A stretch of 7,164 bases of DNA from Candidatus Methanovirga basalitermitum (GTDB lineage Archaea; Methanobacteriota; Methanobacteria; Methanobacteriales; Methanobacteriaceae): the NCBI GenBank assembly GCA_031284445.1, contig JAISZW010000213.1, forward strand, positions 1 through 7,164. Direction: 5' to 3'. The notes under the pieces were generated by a model that was not told where the DNA came from, did not search any database, and saw nothing but the letters and a program-made list of their open reading frames with translations. Numbering within the stretch: the stretch's first letter is position 1; each line of letters opens with the position of its first letter. Position numbers and translations under genes: made by a program. This document shows positions 1 through 6,143 of the stretch, in pieces.

Positions 1-1
1 A

Positions 2-106
2 TCTGTTTATAAATATGTGTATTTGAATGTACTTTTAATAGGAATACTGATTTCTAAAGGTTACAAGGAAATTAAAGAGATTACACAACTTGTTGATTAT
101 CGATAA
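2..106 (+). pseudogene. Possible N-terminal helix-turn-helix remnant of IS630-type element A
   Basis: An open stretch at the left edge reads ...GILISKGYKEIKEITQLVDYR and then meets a TAA at 104. The pattern of a hydrophobic helix, 'KGY.(E/K)I' and a second helix resembles the DNA-binding helix-turn-helix at the start of IS630-family transposases. A possible continuation in another frame (DTLDNKCKPGK, from about 111) would fit the linker after that motif. The resemblance is weak and the reading is broken, so this is offered mainly because a clear IS630 catalytic domain follows downstream at 644-978 on the same strand. The start would lie left of the window. Confidence 0.3.
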
Positions 107-184
107 ATCAGACACCTTGGATAATAAGTGTAAACCAGGTAAAATATTGTACAAAAAAAGGTCATAGGAATGTGATGATTCGTA

Positions 185-451
185 ATGGAGATAGGTTTCC
201 CTGGAATTTTTTTGGATACCATAACATTAAATGGTAATTCATATATAGAAGCTAGAAGAGTTAGTAAAACCCTGGATTTCTGTTTATTTCTATGTGGAAT
301 AGCTATTGTGAACATGGAATCTAAAGAAAATGCGACTAAATTACAGTTAAAAGTCAATGAATACAATGAAAAGCTTCTAAATATCAGAACTCAAAAGTTA
401 AACAAAGGATCTGTTAGTAAAAAAGGTTCTAAAAGAAGATATAATGAATAG
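185..451 (+). CDS. Unrecognised 88-codon ORF inside decayed element A, probably not a working gene
   Basis: This frame runs from an ATG at 185 to a TAG at 449-451. I do not recognise the product. The second half is lysine- and asparagine-rich and could form a helix or short coiled coil (NATKLQLKVNEYNEK), ending in a basic tail. No ribosome-binding site precedes the ATG. The frame does not match the middle of an IS630 transposase in any way I can see, although it sits between the possible helix-turn-helix remnant and the catalytic remnant of element A. It may be a leftover of another gene or element, or chance reading of AT-rich DNA. From 452 to about 640 I see only lysine- and glutamate-rich chance reading (for example an open stretch around 491-615) and no gene. 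Confidence 0.15.
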   Translation: MEIGFPGIFLDTITLNGNSYIEARRVSKTLDFCLFLCGIAIVNMESKENATKLQLKVNEYNEKLLNIRTQKLNKGSVSKKGSKRRYNE

Positions 452-643
452 TAAGATAGAAATCATTAACAATGCTCTAAAAAAAAGTTAATAATGAGCA
501 TACCCATGAATTTATCAATAATGAAGAGAAAATAAAGGGATTAATTAATTTAGAGAATATAGAAAGTGAAATAAAAGACGAAAAAATTTTAAAAAAAGGT
601 AAACATGAAAAATAAAAAAATTATAAGTGAAAAAAAACTTTTA

Positions 644-978
644 AAATGAGTTTATAGAAGAATTTAATTGTGATGAGTGGAGGAAAATCTTTAAAGCTGA
701 AAGAAGAATTATTACTGTTTTGGATAATGCTAAGATTCATATAGCTGTTTCATCAAAAAAAGTTTGCTAGAATCTTAAATATGAAATTAGTCTTTCTTAA
801 AAAGTATTCTTCGGATATTAATCCCATAGAAAGAGTTTGGTACTCAATAAAAGATAAATTATCCGTTTTATATGTTGAAGATGACAACTTCTTATTAGTC
901 CATTTTAAAGAGTTTTTCTATCAATACAGTAAACTACCGTCATTTATTGAAAATTGGCTTCTTAAATTCATTACTTAA
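644..978 (+). pseudogene. IS630-family transposase catalytic domain, frameshifted remnant (element A)
   Basis: This is the C-terminal DDE half of an IS630/Tc1-mariner-type transposase, the enzyme that cuts and moves the element at TA dinucleotides. In one frame FIEEFN...ITVLDNAKIH carries the second catalytic aspartate in the 'vlDNa.iH' motif. That frame stops at a TAG at 768-770. One base away the protein resumes as ARILNMKLVFLKKYSSDINPIERVW, with the third catalytic acid in NPIE, and ends FIENWLLKFIT at the TAA at 976-978. The apparent start at 781 is therefore an internal methionine after a frameshift, not a true gene start. The usual 'LPPYSP' is altered to 'LKKYSS', and the first catalytic aspartate was not found upstream. 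Family assignment is secure from the two motifs; loss of function is inferred from the frameshift. Confidence 0.8.
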
Positions 979-1000
979 AAAAATTTTTTAGTCCACTATA
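979..1000. repeat. Probable right end of IS element A abutting a TA target
   Basis: Directly after the element A transposase stop comes an A/T run and then TTTTTTAGTCCACTATA. From 999 onward the sequence matches another transposase gene, also present at 7088-7164. The switch falls exactly on a TA, the target dinucleotide of IS630/mariner elements. This makes AGTCCACTA the likely outer end of element A. The matching left end (expected as TAGTGGACT) is not in the window. Confidence 0.5.
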
Positions 1001-1141
1001 GTTGATAACTTTGAGAGAATATATTATGAAAATATGGATAAGCATTCATTCACTAAAAAATAGGTTAAAAAGTTTATAATTGGTATGAATAGTGAATTAA
1101 TCATTAGAAATATGTGTTTAAATGCTGTTATGCCTATATAA
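999..1141 (+). pseudogene. IS630-family transposase 3' fragment, copy B1
   Basis: The frame starting GTTGATAAC reads VDNFERIYYENMDKHSFTKK, then an internal TAG, then VKKFIIGMNSELIIRNMCLNAVMPI, ending at a TAA at 1139-1141. This is the extreme C-terminus of a B-type IS630 transposase. The first 77 bases (999-1075) match 7088-7164 (copy B3) with five differences and no gaps; one of these changes a tryptophan TGG to the stop TAG. The upstream part of the gene is displaced by element A, which appears to have inserted here. The fragment points toward the operon. It is clearly non-functional. Confidence 0.8.
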
Positions 1142-1168
1142 AATTATTTAAGGAGTTATAAATTATCA

Positions 1169-1199
1169 ATTTTTAACTTTCAGTATTAAACTATATATA
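1169..1199. repeat. Terminal repeat (3' end) of IS630-type copy B1
   Basis: This block, ending TTCAGTATTAAACTATATATA, lies downstream of the B1 stop. The same block occurs on the minus strand at 6087-6116 after the stop of copy B2. In both copies the AAACTATATAT core begins exactly 46 bases after the stop codon, and about 25 of 30 bases match without gaps. Identity ends at the TATATA, as expected for an element terminus joined to a TA target. The ATP-grasp gene stops only about ten bases farther on, so this marks the left border of the operon segment. Confidence 0.65.
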
Positions 1200-1208
1200 A
1201 GCAACAAA

Positions 1209-2117
1209 TCATAATTTAAGAATTTTTTTTATTCCATTATTAACTTTATTAAACAATTCTGTATCCATAGTTTTTTGAGCCTCAAAAAGATATTTAAAAC
1301 CTGGAAAAGAATTTACTTCACCTAAATAATATTCATCTTCGGTTTCACCGAACAAATAATCAATACTACATATTTTAAGACCAAAAATATCTGATATTCT
1401 ACTTGAAGCATCTATCAAAAAAGTTGGTGGATCAAAATTAAGTATTCTACCTCCTTGATGAAGATTTGATCTAAAGTCATTATCATTTGTTCTCACAAAT
1501 GAATGCAAAACTTCACCACCATATACAATAACACGAATGTCTCTACCTTTAGAAGACATGATGGCTTCTTGAGCTAATAATTCATAGTCTAATGAGCCTG
1601 CAAATAACATTGTAAGTATTTTATCTAATTCTTCTTTTGTCTCTATTAAAACAACATCTGATCCTTTAGAGCCAGAATTAGGTTTTAAGACAAGAGGAAA
1701 GTTAATTATCTCTTGAATTTCTTCAGATGTGCTATTCTTTGTAATCAGCATTGTTTTTGGAATTTTAATCTCAGAGATAAAATTTCTAATTATCTGAAAA
1801 GTGTATAATTTATCTACCGCTTTCTCAATAGATTCCCACGAATTAACACAAATTGCTCCTAACGATTCAAACATTCGTAGAACTGCTTTATAATGATAAA
1901 AATCCTTTTCAGACATTAAAGTTGCAAAAATAACATCTGGACAGTCCACCCATTCTCCAGAAACATTTATTTTATTCATATCACTATCAAATACTGCTCT
2001 TATTTCGTCTAATTCAACTACTTTTAAATCTAAGCCCAGATTTTCTAATTCATTTTTCGCAAGGTTAACTTCTTTAACATTCAAGTGAAAGTCTTTAACA
2101 ATAATAAAACCATTCAT
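1209..2117 (-). CDS. RimK/CofF-like ATP-grasp carboxylate-amine ligase
   Basis: A 302-residue cytosolic ATP-grasp enzyme of the RimK family, which makes an acyl-phosphate from a carboxylate with ATP and joins it to the amine of an amino acid. An N-terminal pre-ATP-grasp domain (about 1-90) leads to NSWESIEKAVDK (92-103), typical of RimK proteins. ATP-binding parts are LKP with K145 and GSKG (149-152). Then come QEAIMSSKGRDIRV (183-196) and NDFRSNLHQGG (213-223), a family hallmark. Metal ligands fit D253 and E267/N269 in YLGEVNSFPGF. All key residues look intact, and the length is normal for RimK, MptN, CofF and LysX. The ATG at 2117 has a GGAG eight bases upstream; the stop is TGA. It is the last gene of the operon, 47 bases after GH3b. 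The substrate is unknown. A CofF or MptN paralogue acting on a coenzyme is possible, but linkage to two GH3 enzymes points to a dedicated amide or peptide product. Confidence 0.85.
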   Translation of the reverse strand: MNGFIIVKDFHLNVKEVNLAKNELENLGLDLKVVELDEIRAVFDSDMNKINVSGEWVDCPDVIFATLMSEKDFYHYKAVLRMFESLGAICVNSWESIEKAVDKLYTFQIIRNFISEIKIPKTMLITKNSTSEEIQEIINFPLVLKPNSGSKGSDVVLIETKEELDKILTMLFAGSLDYELLAQEAIMSSKGRDIRVIVYGGEVLHSFVRTNDNDFRSNLHQGGRILNFDPPTFLIDASSRISDIFGLKICSIDYLFGETEDEYYLGEVNSFPGFKYLFEAQKTMDTELFNKVNNGIKKILKL

Positions 2118-2164
2118 TCTTAATTCTCCAGTAATATTAATTCTGTTCTGTTATACTTACTTAA

Positions 2165-3844
2165 TTAATTCACATTTTCCTGTTCCAAAATCCATTCATC
2201 TCCAATTCTCTTATTGATCATTATTGGAAGCTTAATTTGCTCTTTAACCATATTTTTAAATTTTTCTATCCCATATAAATGATTTTGATAACCTTTTTTT
2301 ACTAAATAAACATTCAATGGCTTAATAGTTTTCAATTCCCTATGTCTACCATATGATTCAAAATTATGAACTAAACAATCATCAAAATCTTTTGAAAAAA
2401 TATTTAAGTCTAAGCAAGGATCATCTTTAGCTATTTCAATGAAAATTTCATAATAGCTACCATCTAAATTAGGATACACTTGAGATTGAATTATATCAAT
2501 ATTTCTTTTCTTTCCAAATTCAAATAACAGTTTAGATAGTAAAGATGCTGGAACTTTTTCTTGGGATATATTCAATATCTCTTTAGATTTACTAATAAAT
2601 TCAATATCTGGAGTATCACCTAAAAATCCACACACTTTGATTATATCGTGGATCTTATATCTATAAAGACCAGAATATGTAGTTAAAATAATTTCATATT
2701 CACTACCCTCTTTCAGTTCCCATGCCGATAAAATTTCATTAGAATCTAAATCAATAAATTCAAAAAATCCGCCAAATGTAGCTAATGTACCGAACCCCAC
2801 ATCTTTTATATGTGGAATAGTCATTTTTCCTTCACTTGCACCATAGCCAAAATCAAAATAAATCATATCTTCAGAGAAATATTTTTTTATTTTATCTACA
2901 TTAATTCCTACAGAACCAGACAGCCAAAAACTGCCAGCGATTAATGAAGACCAATAATTTTTAGGGATAAACTCTTCAGAACCTTTTTTCATGATTTTTT
3001 CTAATACATCAGCTCTTTCAGGTTTTGGAGTTATTAAACTTTCAAATATTTTCCTTTCATTTGAAGATAAGTCAATTTTTTTAGATATACTGCCCATTCG
3101 AATATCTTTAATTAACTCTTTAGCATGAATCTTACAATATTCAAACCTTTGAATTAAACTGTTAAAATTGTTTGCAATAGTTAAAACTACATTTTTATGA
3201 ATTAACCCAAATAATAAAGATAAATAAATTGATGCTTCAGTATTTTTCACATCATTAACATTTTTAGGATAGGCTAATTGAATAATATCATTAGTTTCAA
3301 AAGTTTCTAAAGCTTTTCCAGAAGCAAAACCTATCGAAATTCCACCGTTTGTGGTTTTATCATGTGAAACTGTTTGAACTGAATAAAAAAATGGTTTAAG
3401 TTTTTTTGACAACAAACTATTTACAAGATCACTATTTTTGCAGTTCTTTACAATCTCATTCATTAAAAATCCTGACCTCAATTTCAATACAAGATTTTTA
3501 ATATCCATTCCTTTTCTACTTTCAGGTATAAATTTAGAGTTACCTGTAGTTCCTGAAGTGGAAATAAAAAATTTTGTTCTTCCAGAAAATAAAATATTTT
3601 TTTGACCATTAGCCATTTTGTCTATGTACTCCGATAAATCAGAATATTCTGTAATAGGAACATTTCGTCTATAATCTTCAATTGATTTAATGTTTTCAAA
3701 GTTATGGGATTTACCAAACTCTGTATTTTTATTAATACTTAGAATTTCTTTTAAAACATCCTTTTGAAGATTTTCACAATTGTTAGTTAATGTTATCCAC
3801 TCTTTTAAAGCATTTTCATTACTTAATTTCTCAGTTATATTCAT
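2165..3844 (-). CDS. GH3-family acyl-adenylate amide synthetase (GH3b)
   Basis: A 559-residue GH3-fold adenylate-forming enzyme, of the family that includes plant JAR1 and the auxin-conjugating GH3 proteins. Members activate a carboxylic acid with ATP and transfer it to an amine, normally of an amino acid. Visible motifs are the phosphate loop STSGTTGNSKFIP (95-107), PERAD (275-279), the adenine-side motif YGASEGK (334-340), and YRYKIHDIIKV (394-404). Motifs one and two are canonical, but the third has His where GH3 proteins normally have Gly before the Asp (YRY..GD). The C-terminal lysine motif, usually like 'NQ.K.PR', is reduced to EQIKLP (535-540). No signal peptide or membrane segment is apparent. 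The ATG at 3844 follows a GGGGG six bases upstream. It lies 36 bases after GH3a and 47 before the ligase, so co-transcription is very likely. It is a diverged paralogue of GH3a (shared NKNTE(Y/F)G and NIKSIE(E/D)Y near the N-terminus). Substrate unknown; 'auxin-responsive' labels in databases would be misleading here. Confidence 0.88.
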   Translation of the reverse strand: MNITEKLSNENALKEWITLTNNCENLQKDVLKEILSINKNTEFGKSHNFENIKSIEDYRRNVPITEYSDLSEYIDKMANGQKNILFSGRTKFFISTSGTTGNSKFIPESRKGMDIKNLVLKLRSGFLMNEIVKNCKNSDLVNSLLSKKLKPFFYSVQTVSHDKTTNGGISIGFASGKALETFETNDIIQLAYPKNVNDVKNTEASIYLSLLFGLIHKNVVLTIANNFNSLIQRFEYCKIHAKELIKDIRMGSISKKIDLSSNERKIFESLITPKPERADVLEKIMKKGSEEFIPKNYWSSLIAGSFWLSGSVGINVDKIKKYFSEDMIYFDFGYGASEGKMTIPHIKDVGFGTLATFGGFFEFIDLDSNEILSAWELKEGSEYEIILTTYSGLYRYKIHDIIKVCGFLGDTPDIEFISKSKEILNISQEKVPASLLSKLLFEFGKKRNIDIIQSQVYPNLDGSYYEIFIEIAKDDPCLDLNIFSKDFDDCLVHNFESYGRHRELKTIKPLNVYLVKKGYQNHLYGIEKFKNMVKEQIKLPIMINKRIGDEWILEQENVN

Positions 3845-3880
3845 TATATTCCCCCATATATATAATAATGATTCTAAACC

Positions 3881-5584
3881 TTATTTAGTCAAAGCGAAAA
3901 AAAATCTTCTTTGAGCTTCGTTTACTATAATTCTTGGAGGTTTTAATTGATTAGAAGATATTCCCTTAGTTATCATTAAATCACGATACAGCAAATAAGT
4001 TTCTTTGTGTAAAAAATGTAATTGCATCTTACCAAGAACATTCTTTTCAATCTTATCACCATAAGAGGGATTAAGATTAGATAACTTCTCTTCTATAGAA
4101 TCACGAATATCTTCTTTAGATACATTATTTGGATTGCTATTAATCTCCAAAAAGAAAACATAAGATGCAGGAGATGAATCTGGATCAGGATACATAGAAA
4201 ATTCCATTAAATCAATATTAAAATCTCTCATAGTTCTTTCAGCAGCTTCTCTTAGAGCAATTTCAGTAGTTTTCTCACCAGCTAAACTAACATTTTGATT
4301 ACTTCTATATAAAAACTGAATTAACGGCAAATTATTATACCTACCTGTTACACGAATAACATCACCCATCTTGTATCTATAAAATCCTGAAAGGTTAGTT
4401 ATTATTAATTCATAATCCTTTCCTTCTTCTAATTTATCTAATGTTAAATATACATCATCAGATCCAACTGGTTTAAATTCAAAAAAACAAACATCTGGTA
4501 AAATAGCTGAAGAATGAGAATTTAAGTCAATAGGAACCGAAACAATACTTTCTGAAGAAATTAATCCTAACAATACTAAATTCAAATCTTTGCCAGCATA
4601 TTTCTTTTTAATTTTGGTAGTATAATTAAAAAAACCTCCAGTCCCAATTCCAACTAATATTTTCATTTTTGGCCATATTTTTGGGATAATTGGCTCATTA
4701 AATCCTTGTTCAAATATTTTATTAAGAGCATCAGCTCTCTCACTCATTGGTTGAACTTTTCCTAATAAACTTTCTCTAACTTTATTAGACATTTTAATAC
4801 TTTCATCTATTGTACCCTTATTTATATCTTTTACAAGTAGTTTCCAATTTTCCTCTATATATACCAACAATTCAAGAAAGATACTATAAAAAGATGAAAG
4901 AACTGAAACAATATTTTCATCCATTAAAGCAAATCTTGCATGTATATATCTAACATCAGTACTTGGTTCTGGAAAGACCCCTTCAATTGGTGAAGTAAAT
5001 ATTGATTGGAGTAAATCTACATAATTATCAATTTTCTTCCCAAGCAACATCATCATTTTTGAGGATACAGCACCATAAGTTATTCCAGGTTTTATTTCAT
5101 CTATGGAAAAATCAGATAAGTTTAGAATCCGTCCATCAATCCAATCTAAACCTAATTTTTCTCCAATTAATCTGAAAGTATGATATTCAGAATATTTCAT
5201 TATAGCTTCCTGACCAGAAGCAGAACAAGGTATTTTTTTAGGGTTACCCAATGTTCCTGAAGATTTAGAATAGTGATCTACTTTATCAGCAGTAATTAAA
5301 TCACTACGATTATCAATTATCATAGATAGTATGTATTCAACATAATCATCATATTCAGATAGTGGAATCTTAGATTGGTATTCTTCAATTGATTTAATAT
5401 TAGCAAAATCATATTTTTGACCATATTCCGTGTTTTTATTCTTATCCAATATCTTAAATAAGAACTCTTCATTATATTTCATTGGATCTTTCGTCATCTC
5501 TAAAAGATTTTCATAAACTTCTTTCCCACCACTATACTTTTCTAAAAAAAATTTGCCAGCAAAAGATACATCATCAATACTCAT
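3881..5584 (-). CDS. GH3-family acyl-adenylate amide synthetase (GH3a), divergent active site
   Basis: A 567-residue GH3-family protein (570 if read from the GTG at 5593). Numbering from the ATG at 5584, the phosphate loop is SSGTLGNPKKIP (108-119), with Leu where Thr or Ser is usual. SERAD is at 281-285. The adenine-side motif is LGLISSES (339-346), keeping the SSE but with Leu in place of the Tyr of 'YASSE' or 'YGASE'. YRYKMGDVIRVTGR (402-415), the hinge LAGEKTTE (434-441) and NQLKPPR (545-551) are all canonical. Thus the third motif and C-terminal domain look active while the nucleotide pocket is altered, roughly the reverse of GH3b. I prefer the ATG at 5584 because GTGAT at 5589-5593 then serves as the ribosome-binding site. 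Gene order is STAS, GH3a, GH3b, ligase. It could be a working enzyme with changed specificity, or a partner subunit of GH3b. Family sure; activity and substrate unknown. Confidence 0.87.
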   Translation of the reverse strand: MSIDDVSFAGKFFLEKYSGGKEVYENLLEMTKDPMKYNEEFLFKILDKNKNTEYGQKYDFANIKSIEEYQSKIPLSEYDDYVEYILSMIIDNRSDLITADKVDHYSKSSGTLGNPKKIPCSASGQEAIMKYSEYHTFRLIGEKLGLDWIDGRILNLSDFSIDEIKPGITYGAVSSKMMMLLGKKIDNYVDLLQSIFTSPIEGVFPEPSTDVRYIHARFALMDENIVSVLSSFYSIFLELLVYIEENWKLLVKDINKGTIDESIKMSNKVRESLLGKVQPMSERADALNKIFEQGFNEPIIPKIWPKMKILVGIGTGGFFNYTTKIKKKYAGKDLNLVLLGLISSESIVSVPIDLNSHSSAILPDVCFFEFKPVGSDDVYLTLDKLEEGKDYELIITNLSGFYRYKMGDVIRVTGRYNNLPLIQFLYRSNQNVSLAGEKTTEIALREAAERTMRDFNIDLMEFSMYPDPDSSPASYVFFLEINSNPNNVSKEDIRDSIEEKLSNLNPSYGDKIEKNVLGKMQLHFLHKETYLLYRDLMITKGISSNQLKPPRIIVNEAQRRFFFALTK

Positions 5585-5712
5585 AATTATCACACAAAAT
5601 GTTTATAAAAGTGTTTACAAATAAACAAAACATTATACTCTAAATGCAACTCTGTCAACTTAAAAAATTTTTCATTTTATTTTCATTTGTCTTTTATTTA
5701 ATTAAATTTTCT
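5585..5712 (-). promoter_or_regulatory. 128-base STAS-GH3a spacer with GTTTA repeats, possible internal promoter or processing site
   Basis: This is the only long gap in the operon; the others are 36 and 47 bases. On the plus strand 5601-5626 holds GTTTA at 5601 and at 5613 in direct repeat, and TAAAC at 5622. The second and third form the inverted repeat GTTTACAAATAAAC (5613-5626). On the minus strand a TATAAT at 5632-5637 could serve as part of a TATA-like element, leaving a leader of about 25 bases. After the STAS stop there is AT-rich sequence with a run of six Ts but no stable GC hairpin. Whether GH3a has its own promoter or is only read through from STAS cannot be settled from sequence. 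Confidence 0.35.
5589..5593 (-). promoter_or_regulatory. Ribosome-binding site of GH3a (decides the start)
   Basis: The minus strand reads GTGAT, then AATT, then ATG. This matches the layout before the STAS gene (GGTGAT, TATA, TTG). The GTG inside it is therefore better read as Shine-Dalgarno sequence than as a start codon. Confidence 0.6.
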
Positions 5713-6018
5713 TTATTCTATATTTAAAATATCAGTAAAACTAGTAGCATCAAAAACTTCCATTACAAAATCATTCACATTTTTAACTGTCATTTTACCT
5801 TGTTTATTCATGACCTTTTGAGTTGAAAGAATAATTCTAAGCCCTGAACTAGAAATGTAATTTAATCCTTCAAAATCAAATATTAATTCATTTATATTCG
5901 GAAGATCATCCTTTAATTCATTGTTTAACTCTGTAGAGGATATAGTATCTAATCTACCAGAAACTTTAACTATCATTTTTTTCTCTTCAACTTTTTTTTC
6001 AATATTTATACTACTCAA
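5713..6018 (-). CDS. STAS-domain protein, SpoIIAA/RsbV-like anti-anti-sigma-type switch
   Basis: A single-domain STAS protein of 101 residues, the usual length for RsbV/SpoIIAA. In bacteria these proteins bind a serine kinase (RsbW/SpoIIAB) and are switched off by phosphorylation of one serine. Seen here are SGRLDT near residues 20-25, the core strand ELIFDFEGLNYISSSGLR (44-61) and VFDATSFTDIL near the end. By alignment with SpoIIAA Ser58, the phosphorylatable residue is Ser57 here; the preceding Asp of SpoIIAA is replaced by Ser, as in many RsbV proteins. A GTG at 6027 would give 104 residues, but it lies inside the GGTGAT ribosome-binding site, so I choose the TTG at 6018, four bases after that site. 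It leads the operon, 128 bases before GH3a. No kinase, phosphatase or sigma factor is nearby. If the host is an archaeon there is no sigma factor to control, so a different target must be expected. Confidence 0.85.
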   Translation of the reverse strand: MSSINIEKKVEEKKMIVKVSGRLDTISSTELNNELKDDLPNINELIFDFEGLNYISSSGLRIILSTQKVMNKQGKMTVKNVNDFVMEVFDATSFTDILNIE

Positions 6019-6022
6019 TATA

Positions 6023-6030
6023 ATCACCTT
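6023..6030 (-). promoter_or_regulatory. Ribosome-binding site of the STAS gene (decides the start)
   Basis: AAGGTGAT on the minus strand is complementary to the usual 16S rRNA tail and lies four bases before a TTG. This favours the TTG at 6016-6018 over the GTG at 6025-6027, which is part of the site itself. Confidence 0.6.
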
Positions 6031-6060
6031 TTAAATTAAGGTTACTAATAATAAATTTTA

Positions 6061-6100
6061 TCATATATTTATACTATCATTTCAGCATATATAGTTTAAA
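6061..6100 (-). promoter_or_regulatory. Probable operon promoter: two TATA-box candidates upstream of STAS
   Basis: On the minus strand two box-A-like sequences precede the STAS gene: TTTAAACTATATATG (6086-6100) and AGTATAAATATATGA (6061-6075). An archaeal start about 25 bases downstream would give leaders of roughly 45 or 20 bases. The outer candidate lies within the terminal repeat of IS copy B2, so the element may supply the promoter. The choice between them is open. Confidence 0.4.
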
Positions 6101-6116
6101 TCTGAAGTTTGAAAAT
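6087..6116. repeat. Terminal repeat (3' end) of IS630-type copy B2
   Basis: Read on the minus strand this is ATTTTCAAACTTCAGATTT followed by AAACTATATAT. It is the counterpart of the block after B1 (1169-1199), at the same 46-base distance from the stop codon, and the match ends at the same TATAT. It is the right border of the operon segment; the two repeats face each other in inverted orientation. Confidence 0.65.
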
Positions 6117-6124
6117 AAACTATA
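6090..6124. repeat. Nine-base inverted repeat with 17-base loop
   Basis: TATAGTTTA at 6090-6098 pairs with TAAACTATA at 6116-6124. It overlaps the end of IS copy B2 and may be a subterminal transposase-binding repeat. The arms are purely A/T-rich with a single G:C pair each, so as an RNA hairpin it would be weak. Confidence 0.4.
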
Positions 6125-6143
6125 AAATGACTGTAATTTGGTT

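Noticed and set aside
97..366. An 89-codon open frame on the minus strand.
   Set aside because: It overlaps the plus-strand frame at 185-451 within decayed IS sequence, has no recognisable motif or ribosome-binding site, and looks like chance reading.
5632..5658. On the minus strand TTGACA and TATAAT occur 15 bases apart, like a bacterial sigma-70 promoter, upstream of GH3a.
   Set aside because: The spacing is two bases shorter than the usual 17, the background is very AT-rich, and the host appears to be an archaeon, which has no sigma factor. It would deserve another look if the host proves to be bacterial.
6025..6027. GTG as the start codon of the STAS gene.
   Set aside because: It is part of the GGTGAT ribosome-binding site; the TTG four bases beyond that site is better placed, and the three extra residues are not part of the STAS fold.
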